In this document: piece by piece, positions 52,025-60,882 of the stretch
Position numbering within the stretch: the first letter of the stretch is position 1
Layout of the letters: each line of letters starts with the position of its first letter
From: Macrococcus sp. DPC7161
Lineage (GTDB): Bacteria > Bacillota > Bacilli > Staphylococcales > Staphylococcaceae
Assembly (NCBI RefSeq): GCF_004117835.1
Contig: NZ_SDSC01000002.1
Coordinates: 62,001-126,000, forward strand
Direction of reading: 5' to 3'
DNA: 64,000 nucleotides
The notes under the pieces: generated by a model
What the model saw: the letters and a program-made list of their open reading frames with translations, nothing else
Databases searched by the model: none
Told to the model about the DNA's origin: nothing
Program-made: the position numbers and the translations under genes

Positions 52025-53476
52025 TCAATCCAAATCACGTGTATTCAGTCGAATATTTTTTATGTTCAATCGGCCTAGATATGCAAAGTATAATAATAAT
52101 CCAAATGCTAGTCCGATAGCACCAATAATCATAATCGCTTCATTAATCGGCACACTGCCTTCAAAGTCAAAGATTGATTCTCTCAATGCTTTAATGACAT
52201 ACGTCATCGGCGAGAATGGATGTATACTTTGGAAGAAGTGATTGGTTAATTGAATTGGGAATGTACCTTCACTTGAACCAAGTTGTAAAATCAATAATAT
52301 AATAGCTAGGAACTTACCAATATTACCGAAAGCCGCAACTAAGCACGATACAATAAGTACCGCTGCAATTGACCATACTACTAACGTCAATGTAAAGTAT
52401 CCTCGGTTCGCAATTTCAATATCAATAACATATTGCGTAAATACCGATAATAGAATCCCTTGCAATAAACCATGCGTTAACATTAAACCTAGTTTATTCA
52501 ACCACCAGTTCGCAGCACTTCTTGAATCCCCAACCCTTTTATCAACCGGGTATATCGTCACAAATGCAACCGCACCAACATACAAACTTAAACTCAAAAC
52601 ATACGGCGCAAAACTTTGCCCATAGTTTTTAACTTCCGTCACATTGTGTGCTACAGTGTGAACTGGATCACTAATAGCAATCGCATTCGCCTCATCAAAT
52701 GATAAGCTATCTGTTTGTTTCAGTGATTTATCAATTGCTTTAGTAATTTTATCTGTATTTGATGCTAGTTCATTTAATCCATTCGTCACTTGGTTAGAAC
52801 CCAATATCAATTGCGAAAATGCAGGATTATTTTGTAATGGTGGCACTGCAGCTTGTGTTTGTGCTAAACCTTTGTCCACTTGTTGTGAGCCATTTGCAAG
52901 TTTAACATCTGCTTGTTGCATCTTCTTCAAATTATCAGATAGCGTTTCTGATTGACCACGCATATCTTTCAACGAACCAAAAATTTTCTTTAAATAAATT
53001 TCACGTAATGACAATGAAATATTGTCCCTAACAGCTTGGATACTCTTATCCCCAATACTTTGTCCAGAATAGCTATATCCTGGATTTGTCTTAACGTGCA
53101 TTTCCATTTGTTTAGGGTGTGGATTGAGCATTGTTGAAGCGGATTTTGAAAAGTCTTTAGGAAACTCAATCACAGCAAAATATTGACCCTTTTCAATCCC
53201 TTTAACTGCATCTTTAGAGTTTACAAACTCCCATTTAAAATCATCATTTTTCTTCAGTTTCTTAATGACTCTTTCACCTAGATTTTCTTCTTTATCTTGA
53301 ATCTTTGCACCTGTATCATTATTCACAATCGCAATAGGCAAATCTTTCGTTTGACCGTATGGATCCCACATTGAGAATATAAATACCGCACTATAGATGA
53401 CGGGCAAAAATAAAATAACGATCAGTGATAAAAATAAAATAGGGTGCTTCAATAACGCATGAAAATCTTTAAACAA
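52025..53476 (-). CDS. YhgE/Pip-type ABC-2 membrane protein
   Basis: A 483-residue protein: N-terminal membrane helix (LFLSLIVILFLPVIYSAVF), a large extracytoplasmic domain with coiled-coil character to about residue 280 (SETLSDNLKKMQQADVKLAN), then five C-terminal helices of an ABC-2 permease. YhgE/Pip proteins include phage receptors and type VII secretion-linked EsaA relatives, and the drug-export half-transporters. Which applies is not clear. Its neighbours are a TetR gene and a small membrane protein. Confidence 0.8.
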   Translation of the reverse strand: MFKDFHALLKHPILFLSLIVILFLPVIYSAVFIFSMWDPYGQTKDLPIAIVNNDTGAKIQDKEENLGERVIKKLKKNDDFKWEFVNSKDAVKGIEKGQYFAVIEFPKDFSKSASTMLNPHPKQMEMHVKTNPGYSYSGQSIGDKSIQAVRDNISLSLREIYLKKIFGSLKDMRGQSETLSDNLKKMQQADVKLANGSQQVDKGLAQTQAAVPPLQNNPAFSQLILGSNQVTNGLNELASNTDKITKAIDKSLKQTDSLSFDEANAIAISDPVHTVAHNVTEVKNYGQSFAPYVLSLSLYVGAVAFVTIYPVDKRVGDSRSAANWWLNKLGLMLTHGLLQGILLSVFTQYVIDIEIANRGYFTLTLVVWSIAAVLIVSCLVAAFGNIGKFLAIILLILQLGSSEGTFPIQLTNHFFQSIHPFSPMTYVIKALRESIFDFEGSVPINEAIMIIGAIGLAFGLLLYFAYLGRLNIKNIRLNTRDLD

Positions 53477-53581
53477 ATAAACTCCTCCTTAACCATCCAC
53501 AGTATCCAAGAAAATATTCATGGATTTGATTTTTACAAGTATATTATACGGCATATTGAAACACAAGTTGTAACAATACAA

Positions 53582-53612
53582 TAAAAGACACTTCGATAGG
53601 AAGTGTCTTTTA
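53582..53612. terminator. Terminator of the N-acetyltransferase gene
   Basis: AAAAGACACTTC/GAAGTGTCTTTT with a 5-base loop. Confidence 0.8.
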
Positions 53613-53623
53613 TTGATATTATT

Positions 53624-54433
53624 TTATTCCAATATTTTTATACATACATCCATATTAAAATACTGTTTTAGCAACATGCGATAATTATCTTTAGTTACAG
53701 GATACATTTCCTTCTTACCTTGATGCGTTACCGTCAAATGACGTTCAGACATTGTAACACGGCCGTCTGGTAAAGGTTTTGTGACTATTAATTTTTTTAC
53801 GAAAATCGAATTAGGGTGATGTTGATTAAATTCAATGCTTTCAGCAAAGAATTGAAGATCACGCGGCTCAAAATCAGCTCGATACAGTGTTTGAAATGCA
53901 TCATCTACAAACTTCTGTACTTCAAATCCACCCTCAACTTCGACAGCACGGTATTCTCCATTCACATCTTTAATGACAATCGCTTCATCCTCAGTCATAA
54001 TCGGTATTGCTTTCGTAGGTAAATCTCCAAAGCCAACATCAGCAACATACAAACGGTCTAGTTTCACAAGAAGTGACATATGAGAATGGGCACGTGCCCA
54101 ACCATCAGGCGTACGAACTGTCGCTGAAACATTACAGGCATCATAACCTTTTTGCAACAGGTAATGCTTAAATAATGTATTCATCTCGTAACAATAGCCG
54201 CCTCTATTACTTTCAATTATTTTATGAAACAAACTATCTAGATTTAAATCTACACCTTCTTTATTCTGCACAGTAATATTTTCAAACGGCACGTTTAGCA
54301 TATACTGCTTTATAAGATAATTAAGCTTATTCAATTGATCTAATTGAACTTTCTTATCCACATGTAAAAAAGAATCCATAGCATCCATTTGCTGAAGTGA
54401 AAAGTGCTGTGTGTCTTTTGGTAGCTTCGTCAT
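53624..54433 (-). CDS. Arylamine N-acetyltransferase (NAT)
   Basis: A 269-residue NAT that moves acetyl from acetyl-CoA to arylamines or hydrazines. The catalytic triad is visible: Cys in RGGYCYEMN near 81, His in RAHSHMSLLV near 118, Asp in VADVGFGDLP near 133. Length normal. Lies 19 bases after the tspO gene on the same strand. Confidence 0.9.
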   Translation of the reverse strand: MTKLPKDTQHFSLQQMDAMDSFLHVDKKVQLDQLNKLNYLIKQYMLNVPFENITVQNKEGVDLNLDSLFHKIIESNRGGYCYEMNTLFKHYLLQKGYDACNVSATVRTPDGWARAHSHMSLLVKLDRLYVADVGFGDLPTKAIPIMTEDEAIVIKDVNGEYRAVEVEGGFEVQKFVDDAFQTLYRADFEPRDLQFFAESIEFNQHHPNSIFVKKLIVTKPLPDGRVTMSERHLTVTHQGKKEMYPVTKDNYRMLLKQYFNMDVCIKILE

Positions 54434-54452
54434 AGTATCCTCATTCCATTAA

Positions 54453-54944
54453 TTAATCTCTCGTGTAACCTGCTTTATCTTTATTTAATACTACATTACC
54501 ACTATTCAAATAACTTGCATAACTCAACCACGAAACATAAGGTACCATTAAAGCACCAGAAACTTTATCCGCTTGATAAAACTTAGTAGCAGCAATATTA
54601 CCAGCAGCTAATAAAGCAAAACTTTCAATTAACGCGACTTTTCTAAGCTTTAAATTGAAATATAATATCGACCATGCATAATTCAAACCTAACTGCGTAT
54701 AATGCACACGTTTAAGTACATTTCTTTCATCCGCACTTTCAACTTTATCCGTCGCTATTTTGTATGCAACACCCATTGATGTATAAAGAATCGGCCAAAC
54801 AATTGGAAATGCAATCGCTGGTGGAGAAAAAGGTGGCTTTTCATACTGCTTATAATCATCTTGCGCCTTAGCCGTCAATCTCCCAATAATTAATCCTCCA
54901 ACAAGCGGTGCAAATGTTCTAATTACTTTTTTAGTATTCGTCAT
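54453..54944 (-). CDS. tspO: TspO/MBR family membrane protein
   Basis: A 163-residue five-helix TspO protein that binds porphyrins and related tetrapyrroles. Helix 1 has APLVGGLIIGRL; then the family loop YEKPPFSPPAIAFPIVWPIL near 40 and NYAWSILYF near 95. ATG at 54944 behind GGAGGCG. A tetrapyrrole/oxidative stress role is usual for the family. Confidence 0.88.
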   Translation of the reverse strand: MTNTKKVIRTFAPLVGGLIIGRLTAKAQDDYKQYEKPPFSPPAIAFPIVWPILYTSMGVAYKIATDKVESADERNVLKRVHYTQLGLNYAWSILYFNLKLRKVALIESFALLAAGNIAATKFYQADKVSGALMVPYVSWLSYASYLNSGNVVLNKDKAGYTRD

Positions 54945-55015
54945 AAATATCGCCTCCATAATACTTATACCCAATATCTAGTTGATATATTAAAAATAGT
55001 TAGTTAATCTAACAA

Positions 55016-55047
55016 AAAAATTCGCCTGTATTTTCAGACGAATTTTT
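55016..55047 (-). terminator. Terminator of the cstB-rhodanese unit
   Basis: AAATTCGTCTG/CAGGCGAATTT with an AT loop, then seven T. Confidence 0.75.
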
Positions 55048-55060
55048 TTGATTATGATAT

Positions 55061-55369
55061 TTATCTTTTACCTGTAACAGTTTTCCCAGTCCAAGCATTC
55101 ATTCCACCTTTAACATTTACAACATCTAAATCTTTACTAATCAAATGCTTAGCGGCTCTCTTACTTCTCATACCAGATTGACAAATGACATATACTTTTT
55201 GATTGGATTCAAATTTATCAATTGTATGTAATGGTACGTTTTTTGCACCTAAGATATGACCATTTTTATATTCATTCGCTGTTCTCACATCAATCAATTG
55301 AATCTCTCCAACAATACTTTCTAAAGTTTTCGTTGAAATTGAAGGTATTTTTCTAAATATGTTAAACAT
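55061..55369 (-). CDS. Single-domain rhodanese
   Basis: A 102-residue sulfurtransferase with the active loop VICQSGMRSKRA (Cys near residue 67) and DVRTANEYKNGHI. An N-terminal 12-residue hydrophobic stretch is short. Follows cstB by one start/stop distance with AAAGGAG at the junction, so both are in one unit. Likely moves persulfide sulfur. Confidence 0.85.
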   Translation of the reverse strand: MFNIFRKIPSISTKTLESIVGEIQLIDVRTANEYKNGHILGAKNVPLHTIDKFESNQKVYVICQSGMRSKRAAKHLISKDLDVVNVKGGMNAWTGKTVTGKR

Positions 55370-55372
55370 GAT

Positions 55373-56695
55373 TTACTCCTTTATTTGGCTATATCCGCCT
55401 TTAATATTAATTATTTTTTTGAATCCTTGAAGTTTTAATACCGACATTGCAATTGCACTTCTAACACCTGACTGACAATGTACATATATTGTTTTATCTT
55501 TTTCAAATGGAATTTTTTCTATATTTAATTTTCCGAAATGCACATGTTTTGCCTCTTCAAAGTGACCTTCTTCCCACTCTTTATTTGTACGAACATCTAA
55601 AATATTTATTTCAGATCGTTTCATTGATTTAAAGGCACGTGGTGATATTTGTTCGTATGCATTACCCTTAATTTTTCTGGGTGTAGTATAACCCGCAACG
55701 TTATTAAATCCTATTAATTTCAACGCTTCTTTAGCATTTTGAACTGTTTGATAATCCCCTATTAAGTGCATGTCTTTCTCGTAATCCACATACCAACCTA
55801 TAAATGATAAAAATTGTTTATTAAATGGAATATTAATGCCTTCACTTTGTTGTTCAGCAAAGATTTCCTTTGGTCTTAAATCGATAACTTGTTTCCCTTT
55901 CAATAATGGATATACTGTGTCATCTTTGTAAAGAACATCTCCATCTCTATTAATCACTTTCATTTGTGCAAAATATAATGGTGGTTCAGGTTGTTCACTA
56001 GTTAAAGCTTTAATAAATGAATTTTCATCGGAAATTTGAAAAGCCCAATTCGTTTTTCTTTCATATCCTAATGTTGTCATTGGTACAGCTCCTAATGCTT
56101 TACCACACGCACTTCCAGCTCCGTGTCCTGGCCATATTTGCATATGATCAGGAAGTTCGCTCGTGTTTTGAATCGATTCAAACATTTGCTTTGCACCTAT
56201 CTGTGTCGAATCTTTAACTCCTGCTGCTTCTTCTAATAAATCCGGTCTTCCTACATCACCCACAAAAATGAAATCACCTGTAAACATCCCCATAGGTTCT
56301 GTCATGCCATTATCATAAAGAATGAAACTAATGCTTTCAGGAGTATGGCCCGGTGTATGAACCACCTGTAATTTAATATTACCTATTTGAATGACATCAC
56401 CTTCAGTAACTCGAATTGCTTCTATCGCTTGATATGACCAATCTGCACCACCGTGTCCTGATACATAAGCTTTAGCACCTAAGTAATCAACCGCTTCTCT
56501 AATACCAGAGGCAAAATCAGCATGAATATGCGTTTCTGTTACATATTGAATTGATAATCCTTCTTTTTCAGCAGCCTCAATATATGGTGTTAAATCTCTT
56601 AAAGGATCAATAATGATAGCTTCGCCAGTCTTTTGACATCCTATTATATATGACATTTGTGCCAATTGTTCATTAAAAAATTGTTTAAAATACAT
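55373..56695 (-). CDS. cstB: Persulfide dioxygenase-rhodanese fusion, CstB-like
   Basis: A 440-residue protein: metallo-beta-lactamase-type persulfide dioxygenase (THIHADFASG, HTPGHTPESISF, GDFIFVGDVGRPD, PGHGAGSACG), a middle degenerate rhodanese-like part (LLKGKQVIDLRPKEIFAEQ) and a C-terminal active rhodanese (Cys in VHCQSGVRSA near 415). S. aureus CstB has this build and turns low-molecular-weight persulfides to thiosulfate. ATG at 56695 behind GGGAGAG. CstR-type operators stand upstream. Confidence 0.9.
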   Translation of the reverse strand: MYFKQFFNEQLAQMSYIIGCQKTGEAIIIDPLRDLTPYIEAAEKEGLSIQYVTETHIHADFASGIREAVDYLGAKAYVSGHGGADWSYQAIEAIRVTEGDVIQIGNIKLQVVHTPGHTPESISFILYDNGMTEPMGMFTGDFIFVGDVGRPDLLEEAAGVKDSTQIGAKQMFESIQNTSELPDHMQIWPGHGAGSACGKALGAVPMTTLGYERKTNWAFQISDENSFIKALTSEQPEPPLYFAQMKVINRDGDVLYKDDTVYPLLKGKQVIDLRPKEIFAEQQSEGINIPFNKQFLSFIGWYVDYEKDMHLIGDYQTVQNAKEALKLIGFNNVAGYTTPRKIKGNAYEQISPRAFKSMKRSEINILDVRTNKEWEEGHFEEAKHVHFGKLNIEKIPFEKDKTIYVHCQSGVRSAIAMSVLKLQGFKKIINIKGGYSQIKE

Positions 56696-56717
56696 AATAT
56701 TTCTCTCCCTCTCTAAA

Positions 56718-56776
56718 ATACCTATGGGGGTATAATATAACATAAAATTTTATTTGTCAAATACCCTGTGGGGTAT
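56718..56776. promoter_or_regulatory. Two CstR/CsoR-type operators
   Basis: ATACCTATGGGGGTAT (56718-56733) and ATACCCTGTGGGGTAT (56761-56776) in the gap between divergent cstB and the rhodanese-tauE pair. Both match the ATACCC-N4-GGGTAT pattern of persulfide-sensing CstR. No cstR gene is in the window. Confidence 0.8.
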
Positions 56777-56834
56777 TTGACAAACCATGTTACATAGGTT
56801 TAAAGTAGACATATAATTTTTAGGAGGTAATGAA

Positions 56835-57125
56835 ATGAATACAATTACAGTAAATAGTTTAAACAACTTATTAAAACAGGAGGCCGATATTCAGCTCATT
56901 GATGTAAGAGAAAAAGATGAGTTCATAGTTGATGGCATCGATAAAGCAAAAAACATCCCCTTATCTGAATTAGATCAACATTTGGACCAATTTGATCAAG
57001 AAAGTGAATATATAATCATTTGTCGTTCTGGAAATCGTAGTGGTATGGCTTGTGAGTACCTTACTTCAAAAGGTATACACACTACTAACGTACAAGGTGG
57101 CATGATTGAATGGAATCGCTTATAA
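56835..57125 (+). CDS. Single-domain rhodanese
   Basis: A 96-residue rhodanese: DVREKDEFIVDGIDKAKNIP and the active loop IICRSGNRSGMA (Cys near 69). AGGAGG site before the ATG. It overlaps the start of tauE by 16 bases, so the two are co-expressed and probably handle thiosulfate or sulfite sulfur together. Confidence 0.87.
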   Translation: MNTITVNSLNNLLKQEADIQLIDVREKDEFIVDGIDKAKNIPLSELDQHLDQFDQESEYIIICRSGNRSGMACEYLTSKGIHTTNVQGGMIEWNRL

Positions 57126-57877
57126 CTTTCATACTATTATTTTCTATCGGAGCTTTAGGTGCTTTTTTATCAGGATTAGTAGGTATCGGTGGTGCAATCA
57201 TATTATTTCCCATGATTTTATTTATCCCACCTATTTTTAATATTGAAATCACACCATCTGTAGCTTCGGGATTAACTGCTGCACAAGTATTCTTTAGTAC
57301 ACTAAGCGGTAGTTATAGCAAAAGAAAAAGCAATGATATTAGTAAGACTATCATTGTCCCAATGAGCATTGGCATTTTGATGGGTAGTATTATTGGTGCG
57401 ATAAGTGCCTCATTCTTTAATGAAATGTTCATTAATGTCGTATATACATTTCTCGCAATAGTTGCCGTATTCTTAATGTTTATTAGAGTAAAACCTAAAG
57501 AAGCACATGAAACATATGCATTTTATCCTTTACTTTTTATAGCATTGATTATCGGATTCCTTTCTGGAATTGTAGGTGCTGGAGGTGCTTTTTTAATCGT
57601 TCCTATACTATTAACAATTTTTAAAGTACCTATGCGTAAAGTTATCACTAATAGCATATTCATCGCGTTTATATCATCAATTGGTACATTCTTAACAAAA
57701 GCATATTTCGGACTTGTGGATTTAGATTTAGCAATACCATTGGTTATTGCAAGTTTAATATTTGCACCTATAGGCACAACGATAAGTAAAAAAACAAATC
57801 AGGATGTTTTAAAAGTTATCTTATCTGTGCTTATTTTACTTTCAGCATTAAAAATGATTTATAATATGATTGCATGA
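57110..57877 (+). CDS. tauE: TauE/SafE family sulfite/organosulfur exporter
   Basis: A 255-residue TauE/SafE permease with eight hydrophobic segments and the doubled family motif GALGAFLSGLVGIGGAIILFP and GFLSGIVGAGGAFLIVP. The family exports sulfite or related anions. In S. aureus a tauE gene is divergent from cstR-cstA-cstB and under CstR; the same logic seems to hold here. Confidence 0.88.
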   Translation: MESLITFILLFSIGALGAFLSGLVGIGGAIILFPMILFIPPIFNIEITPSVASGLTAAQVFFSTLSGSYSKRKSNDISKTIIVPMSIGILMGSIIGAISASFFNEMFINVVYTFLAIVAVFLMFIRVKPKEAHETYAFYPLLFIALIIGFLSGIVGAGGAFLIVPILLTIFKVPMRKVITNSIFIAFISSIGTFLTKAYFGLVDLDLAIPLVIASLIFAPIGTTISKKTNQDVLKVILSVLILLSALKMIYNMIA

Positions 57878-57903
57878 AATTGATTTCAAATTTAATCTTA
57901 GAA

Positions 57904-57947
57904 AATAAAAATAATTCATCTCAATAAACGAGATGAATTATTTTTTG
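57904..57947. terminator. Bidirectional terminator between tauE and the second nosF
   Basis: AATAATTCATCTC/GAGATGAATTATT with a 7-base loop, T-run after. Confidence 0.85.
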
Positions 57948-57953
57948 TATATA

Positions 57954-58595
57954 TTATTGATAATAAGCTCTCAATTCCGATTCATTTACTGCCTGATTAT
58001 CTACCACATTAAGCAGTCTTCTATCTTTCATAATCATAATCTTATCTGCTACTTTCAATGCAAAATCCAATTGATGTGTAGAAATTATAATTGTTTTACC
58101 AAGCTCTTTTTCCTTATCAATTATTTTAGTTAGCTTATATATCCAATTTGGATCCAAACCATTCGTTGGTTCATCCATAATTAATGTATCAGCATTCCCA
58201 AGTAAACTTTGAGCAATATTAACTCTTTGAACCATACCTTTTGAAAAAGATTTTACATAATCATTTGATTGATCTAACAAACCTACGCTATTTAACACTG
58301 CATTTATCTGATTGGCTTCAGCATGTTTATAGTTCGCTAATAATGTTATGATTTCTTTAACCTTTAGATAACGTGGAAAGAGTAAATCATCTGGCATATA
58401 ACTTATATTACCAACGACATTTAATACGCCACTTTTCGGGTGAATTCTACCCAAGATTAATTGAATTAATGTACTTTTTCCTGCACCATTAGCACCAATA
58501 ATTACGTTTACCTTACCTGATTCGAACTGCAAATTAAATGGCCCAAAAGGTTTATCTTTTCGATACCAAAATACAACATCTTCGAATTTAATCAC
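57954..58595 (-). CDS. Second NosF-like ABC ATPase
   Basis: A 213-residue ABC ATPase with GANGAGKST near 35, FSKGMVQRVNIA near 127, LIMDEPTNGLDP near 148 and STHQ. It is distinct from the nosF at 28221. The GTG start overlaps the upstream permease stop (GTGA). Last gene of a nosL-nosD-nosL-nosY-nosF unit. Confidence 0.8.
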   Translation of the reverse strand: MIKFEDVVFWYRKDKPFGPFNLQFESGKVNVIIGANGAGKSTLIQLILGRIHPKSGVLNVVGNISYMPDDLLFPRYLKVKEIITLLANYKHAEANQINAVLNSVGLLDQSNDYVKSFSKGMVQRVNIAQSLLGNADTLIMDEPTNGLDPNWIYKLTKIIDKEKELGKTIIISTHQLDFALKVADKIMIMKDRRLLNVVDNQAVNESELRAYYQ

Positions 58596-59365
58596 TTAAA
58601 ACCCCTTCTTTTTAATAATATAAATGCAATGATTAATGGTAATATGACTAATAGTAAACCATTGAGAACAAATAAAAGGATGCCTGTTGGCGTATACAAA
58701 AAACTCACATATTCGTACATTTCACTTCCTAAAATTCCTTTTTGATGTGTTAATAAATAAAAAGCCATACGGATATAATCTACAGGATTCAAATGAATAT
58801 TTAATATCATTAGATTGAGCAATTTATTTCCTGGGATATAACCATTTAAAGTAATTAATATAAAAGGCATAATAATCAACATCAATGTCCATAATACCAG
58901 TGCATATCCTACAGCTTTTAATCTTGTATTTGAAACGATACCAACAAATAGTGCAGCACTAGCGCATAACAGAATCATAATAAATGATAGCAAAAAAAAC
59001 TTTAAATTTAATGGCAATCCCATTATCACTAGAATAATATGACCAGTAAACAAAACAAATGTATATACTGTAACAATAGAAAAATAATGTACCAAAATAT
59101 AATAAACAGATTTAATAGAATAACTTAAAAGTAACTCTAACCAACGCGTTTCATTTGCATACGCTATATTCATACTACTCATAGATAAAATAAACAATGG
59201 GCCGATAAACAACATGATACTTAAAGCATAATTCATGTGAAAAAATGAGCTATGAGCAGATTTCATTTGAACGACTCCAGTAAGTATGACTGTTATCAAA
59301 TAGATTAAGCTACTAAGCCATATAATTGGATTCCTTATATATTGTTTTATTTCAGAAATATACAC
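58592..59365 (-). CDS. Second NosY-like ABC-2 permease
   Basis: A 257-residue permease with six hydrophobic segments. The best start is GTG at 59365 (protein VYISEIKQYIRNP...), seven bases after a run of six G and overlapping the nosL stop by one base (TAGTG). Partner of the ATPase that follows. Confidence 0.78.
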   Translation of the reverse strand: MYISEIKQYIRNPIIWLSSLIYLITVILTGVVQMKSAHSSFFHMNYALSIMLFIGPLFILSMSSMNIAYANETRWLELLLSYSIKSVYYILVHYFSIVTVYTFVLFTGHIILVIMGLPLNLKFFLLSFIMILLCASAALFVGIVSNTRLKAVGYALVLWTLMLIIMPFILITLNGYIPGNKLLNLMILNIHLNPVDYIRMAFYLLTHQKGILGSEMYEYVSFLYTPTGILLFVLNGLLLVILPLIIAFILLKRRGFK

Positions 59366-59811
59366 TAATGAACCCCCCACTTGAAAGTTTTTAAATCTTC
59401 AAAACTTAATGGTTTGGCACCTTTAACTTTCTTCGCATATTGATTACGGTCTTCCTTATTTTTAAATGCAACAACACCATAATTCATAGGTGTCCATATA
59501 TCTTTATGGTATAAATAATAAGCTTTTTTAGCATCTATCCATTTATTATGCTTATAATCCTTAATATACATCATACCTATGTCGTCTTTTTTATTATGCT
59601 CATTATAATATGTCATCATGCAACCAATATCATCAAATATAATATGTTCTTCACTATTAAATACCATCTGGGCAGCTTGCTCAGAATGGTCAATCATCAT
59701 ATTACATACCACGCATTTATCAGTATCTTTTATATCTCTAGGTGATAAATCAGGTTTCCCACATGAAGCAAGTAAAATAATCATGATAAATAATGCACTC
59801 CAAATTCTCAT
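59365..59811 (-). CDS. nosL: NosL-like copper chaperone lipoprotein 1
   Basis: A 148-residue lipoprotein: signal MRIWSALFIMIILLASC, then the NosL domain with CVVCNMMIDHSEQAAQ near 33 and FDDIGCMMTYY near 60. NosL binds Cu(I) and hands it to NosD/NosZ. Its ribosome site AGAGGTG lies in the end of the NosD-like gene upstream. The nosZ operon itself lacks a nosL. Confidence 0.85.
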   Translation of the reverse strand: MRIWSALFIMIILLASCGKPDLSPRDIKDTDKCVVCNMMIDHSEQAAQMVFNSEEHIIFDDIGCMMTYYNEHNKKDDIGMMYIKDYKHNKWIDAKKAYYLYHKDIWTPMNYGVVAFKNKEDRNQYAKKVKGAKPLSFEDLKTFKWGVH

Positions 59812-59815
59812 ATAT

Positions 59816-60856
59816 TCACCTCTTTTCTACCCTTGGTTGTTCGTCTTTATAACCTTCTTCATATGCACCACTTCTATTTTCTATCCATTTCATCAAAATA
59901 TGAATCGGACTATTTTGATAAAAATTAAGTTTCGTATCTTTTATCATCATTTGATTCAAAATATTTGTATAGCGATAAGGCTTATCTCCTATACCATCAT
60001 CATTTAGGTCTATAATTTCAAGATCATCATAATAATTATTTATAAATTGCTTTTGAAGTACGTCACTGTTTGTCACATTTATATTATTAATAAAATGATT
60101 AAAATGTATCGGAATTTGAGACTTAGAATTTTCAATAGCATTTAAATTACTAATAAAATCATTTTCTTTTATAGTACTATTTTTAACTTCTTGAATTGAA
60201 AGACCCAATTGATTATCTAGAATTTTATTTTTTGACACCATCAAACCCGTACTTTGATATAGTGTAATTCCTGTACCATTTACCAAGTTATGTTCAGCAA
60301 TTTTATTCTGAGACATTTGAATATGGTTCGATACCATTAACATTATGCCAGTGACATTGTGCATGAATCCACTTTTTCTAACTATAGCTTTGTTAGTATA
60401 CATAAAATGCACACCATACCTGTTATATTGAGATTGAACATTCAATAATTTAATGCGCTTTACATGTTCAACATAAATACCATCTTTCACATCATGCACA
60501 TTTAATTTGGTTAATATTAAATCATGACTATTAGTAATATGTAATCCATTTATAGTACTGTCACCAACCACTTCAATCTTGTCCAACACAACATTGTTAC
60601 TACGATTTATTTCCATGATGCCCTTCACTTGTTTGTTTAACAACGTGCCATCCAACTTAATATTTTTTACGGTTATGTTGTCACCTTTGATACTCAATCC
60701 ACCTTTAATAACCGTGTCCTTATCACCTATCAATTGATCACCAGTATTCAGCGTAAAGTGTTGATGATAAACCTTCCCATCTAATTTAATTGTCTTTGCC
60801 ATTCCCTCACTATCCAAGCATAAAAAAAGAAGGAAAATGCAAATGAAGTATTTCAT
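59816..60856 (-). CDS. Second NosD-like beta-helix protein
   Basis: A 346-residue exported protein: signal ends SEGMA, then a right-handed beta-helix with short repeats (VKNIKLDGTLLNKQV, MVSKNKILDNQLGLS). The end DLNDDGIGDKPYRYTNILNQ matches the closing region of NosD. Unlike the nosD at 29674 it has no C-terminal membrane helix. Member of the second nos accessory unit. Confidence 0.82.
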   Translation of the reverse strand: MKYFICIFLLFLCLDSEGMAKTIKLDGKVYHQHFTLNTGDQLIGDKDTVIKGGLSIKGDNITVKNIKLDGTLLNKQVKGIMEINRSNNVVLDKIEVVGDSTINGLHITNSHDLILTKLNVHDVKDGIYVEHVKRIKLLNVQSQYNRYGVHFMYTNKAIVRKSGFMHNVTGIMLMVSNHIQMSQNKIAEHNLVNGTGITLYQSTGLMVSKNKILDNQLGLSIQEVKNSTIKENDFISNLNAIENSKSQIPIHFNHFINNINVTNSDVLQKQFINNYYDDLEIIDLNDDGIGDKPYRYTNILNQMMIKDTKLNFYQNSPIHILMKWIENRSGAYEEGYKDEQPRVEKR

Positions 60857-60882
60857 TTCTAATCCTCCTCTTTATCTTTGTT

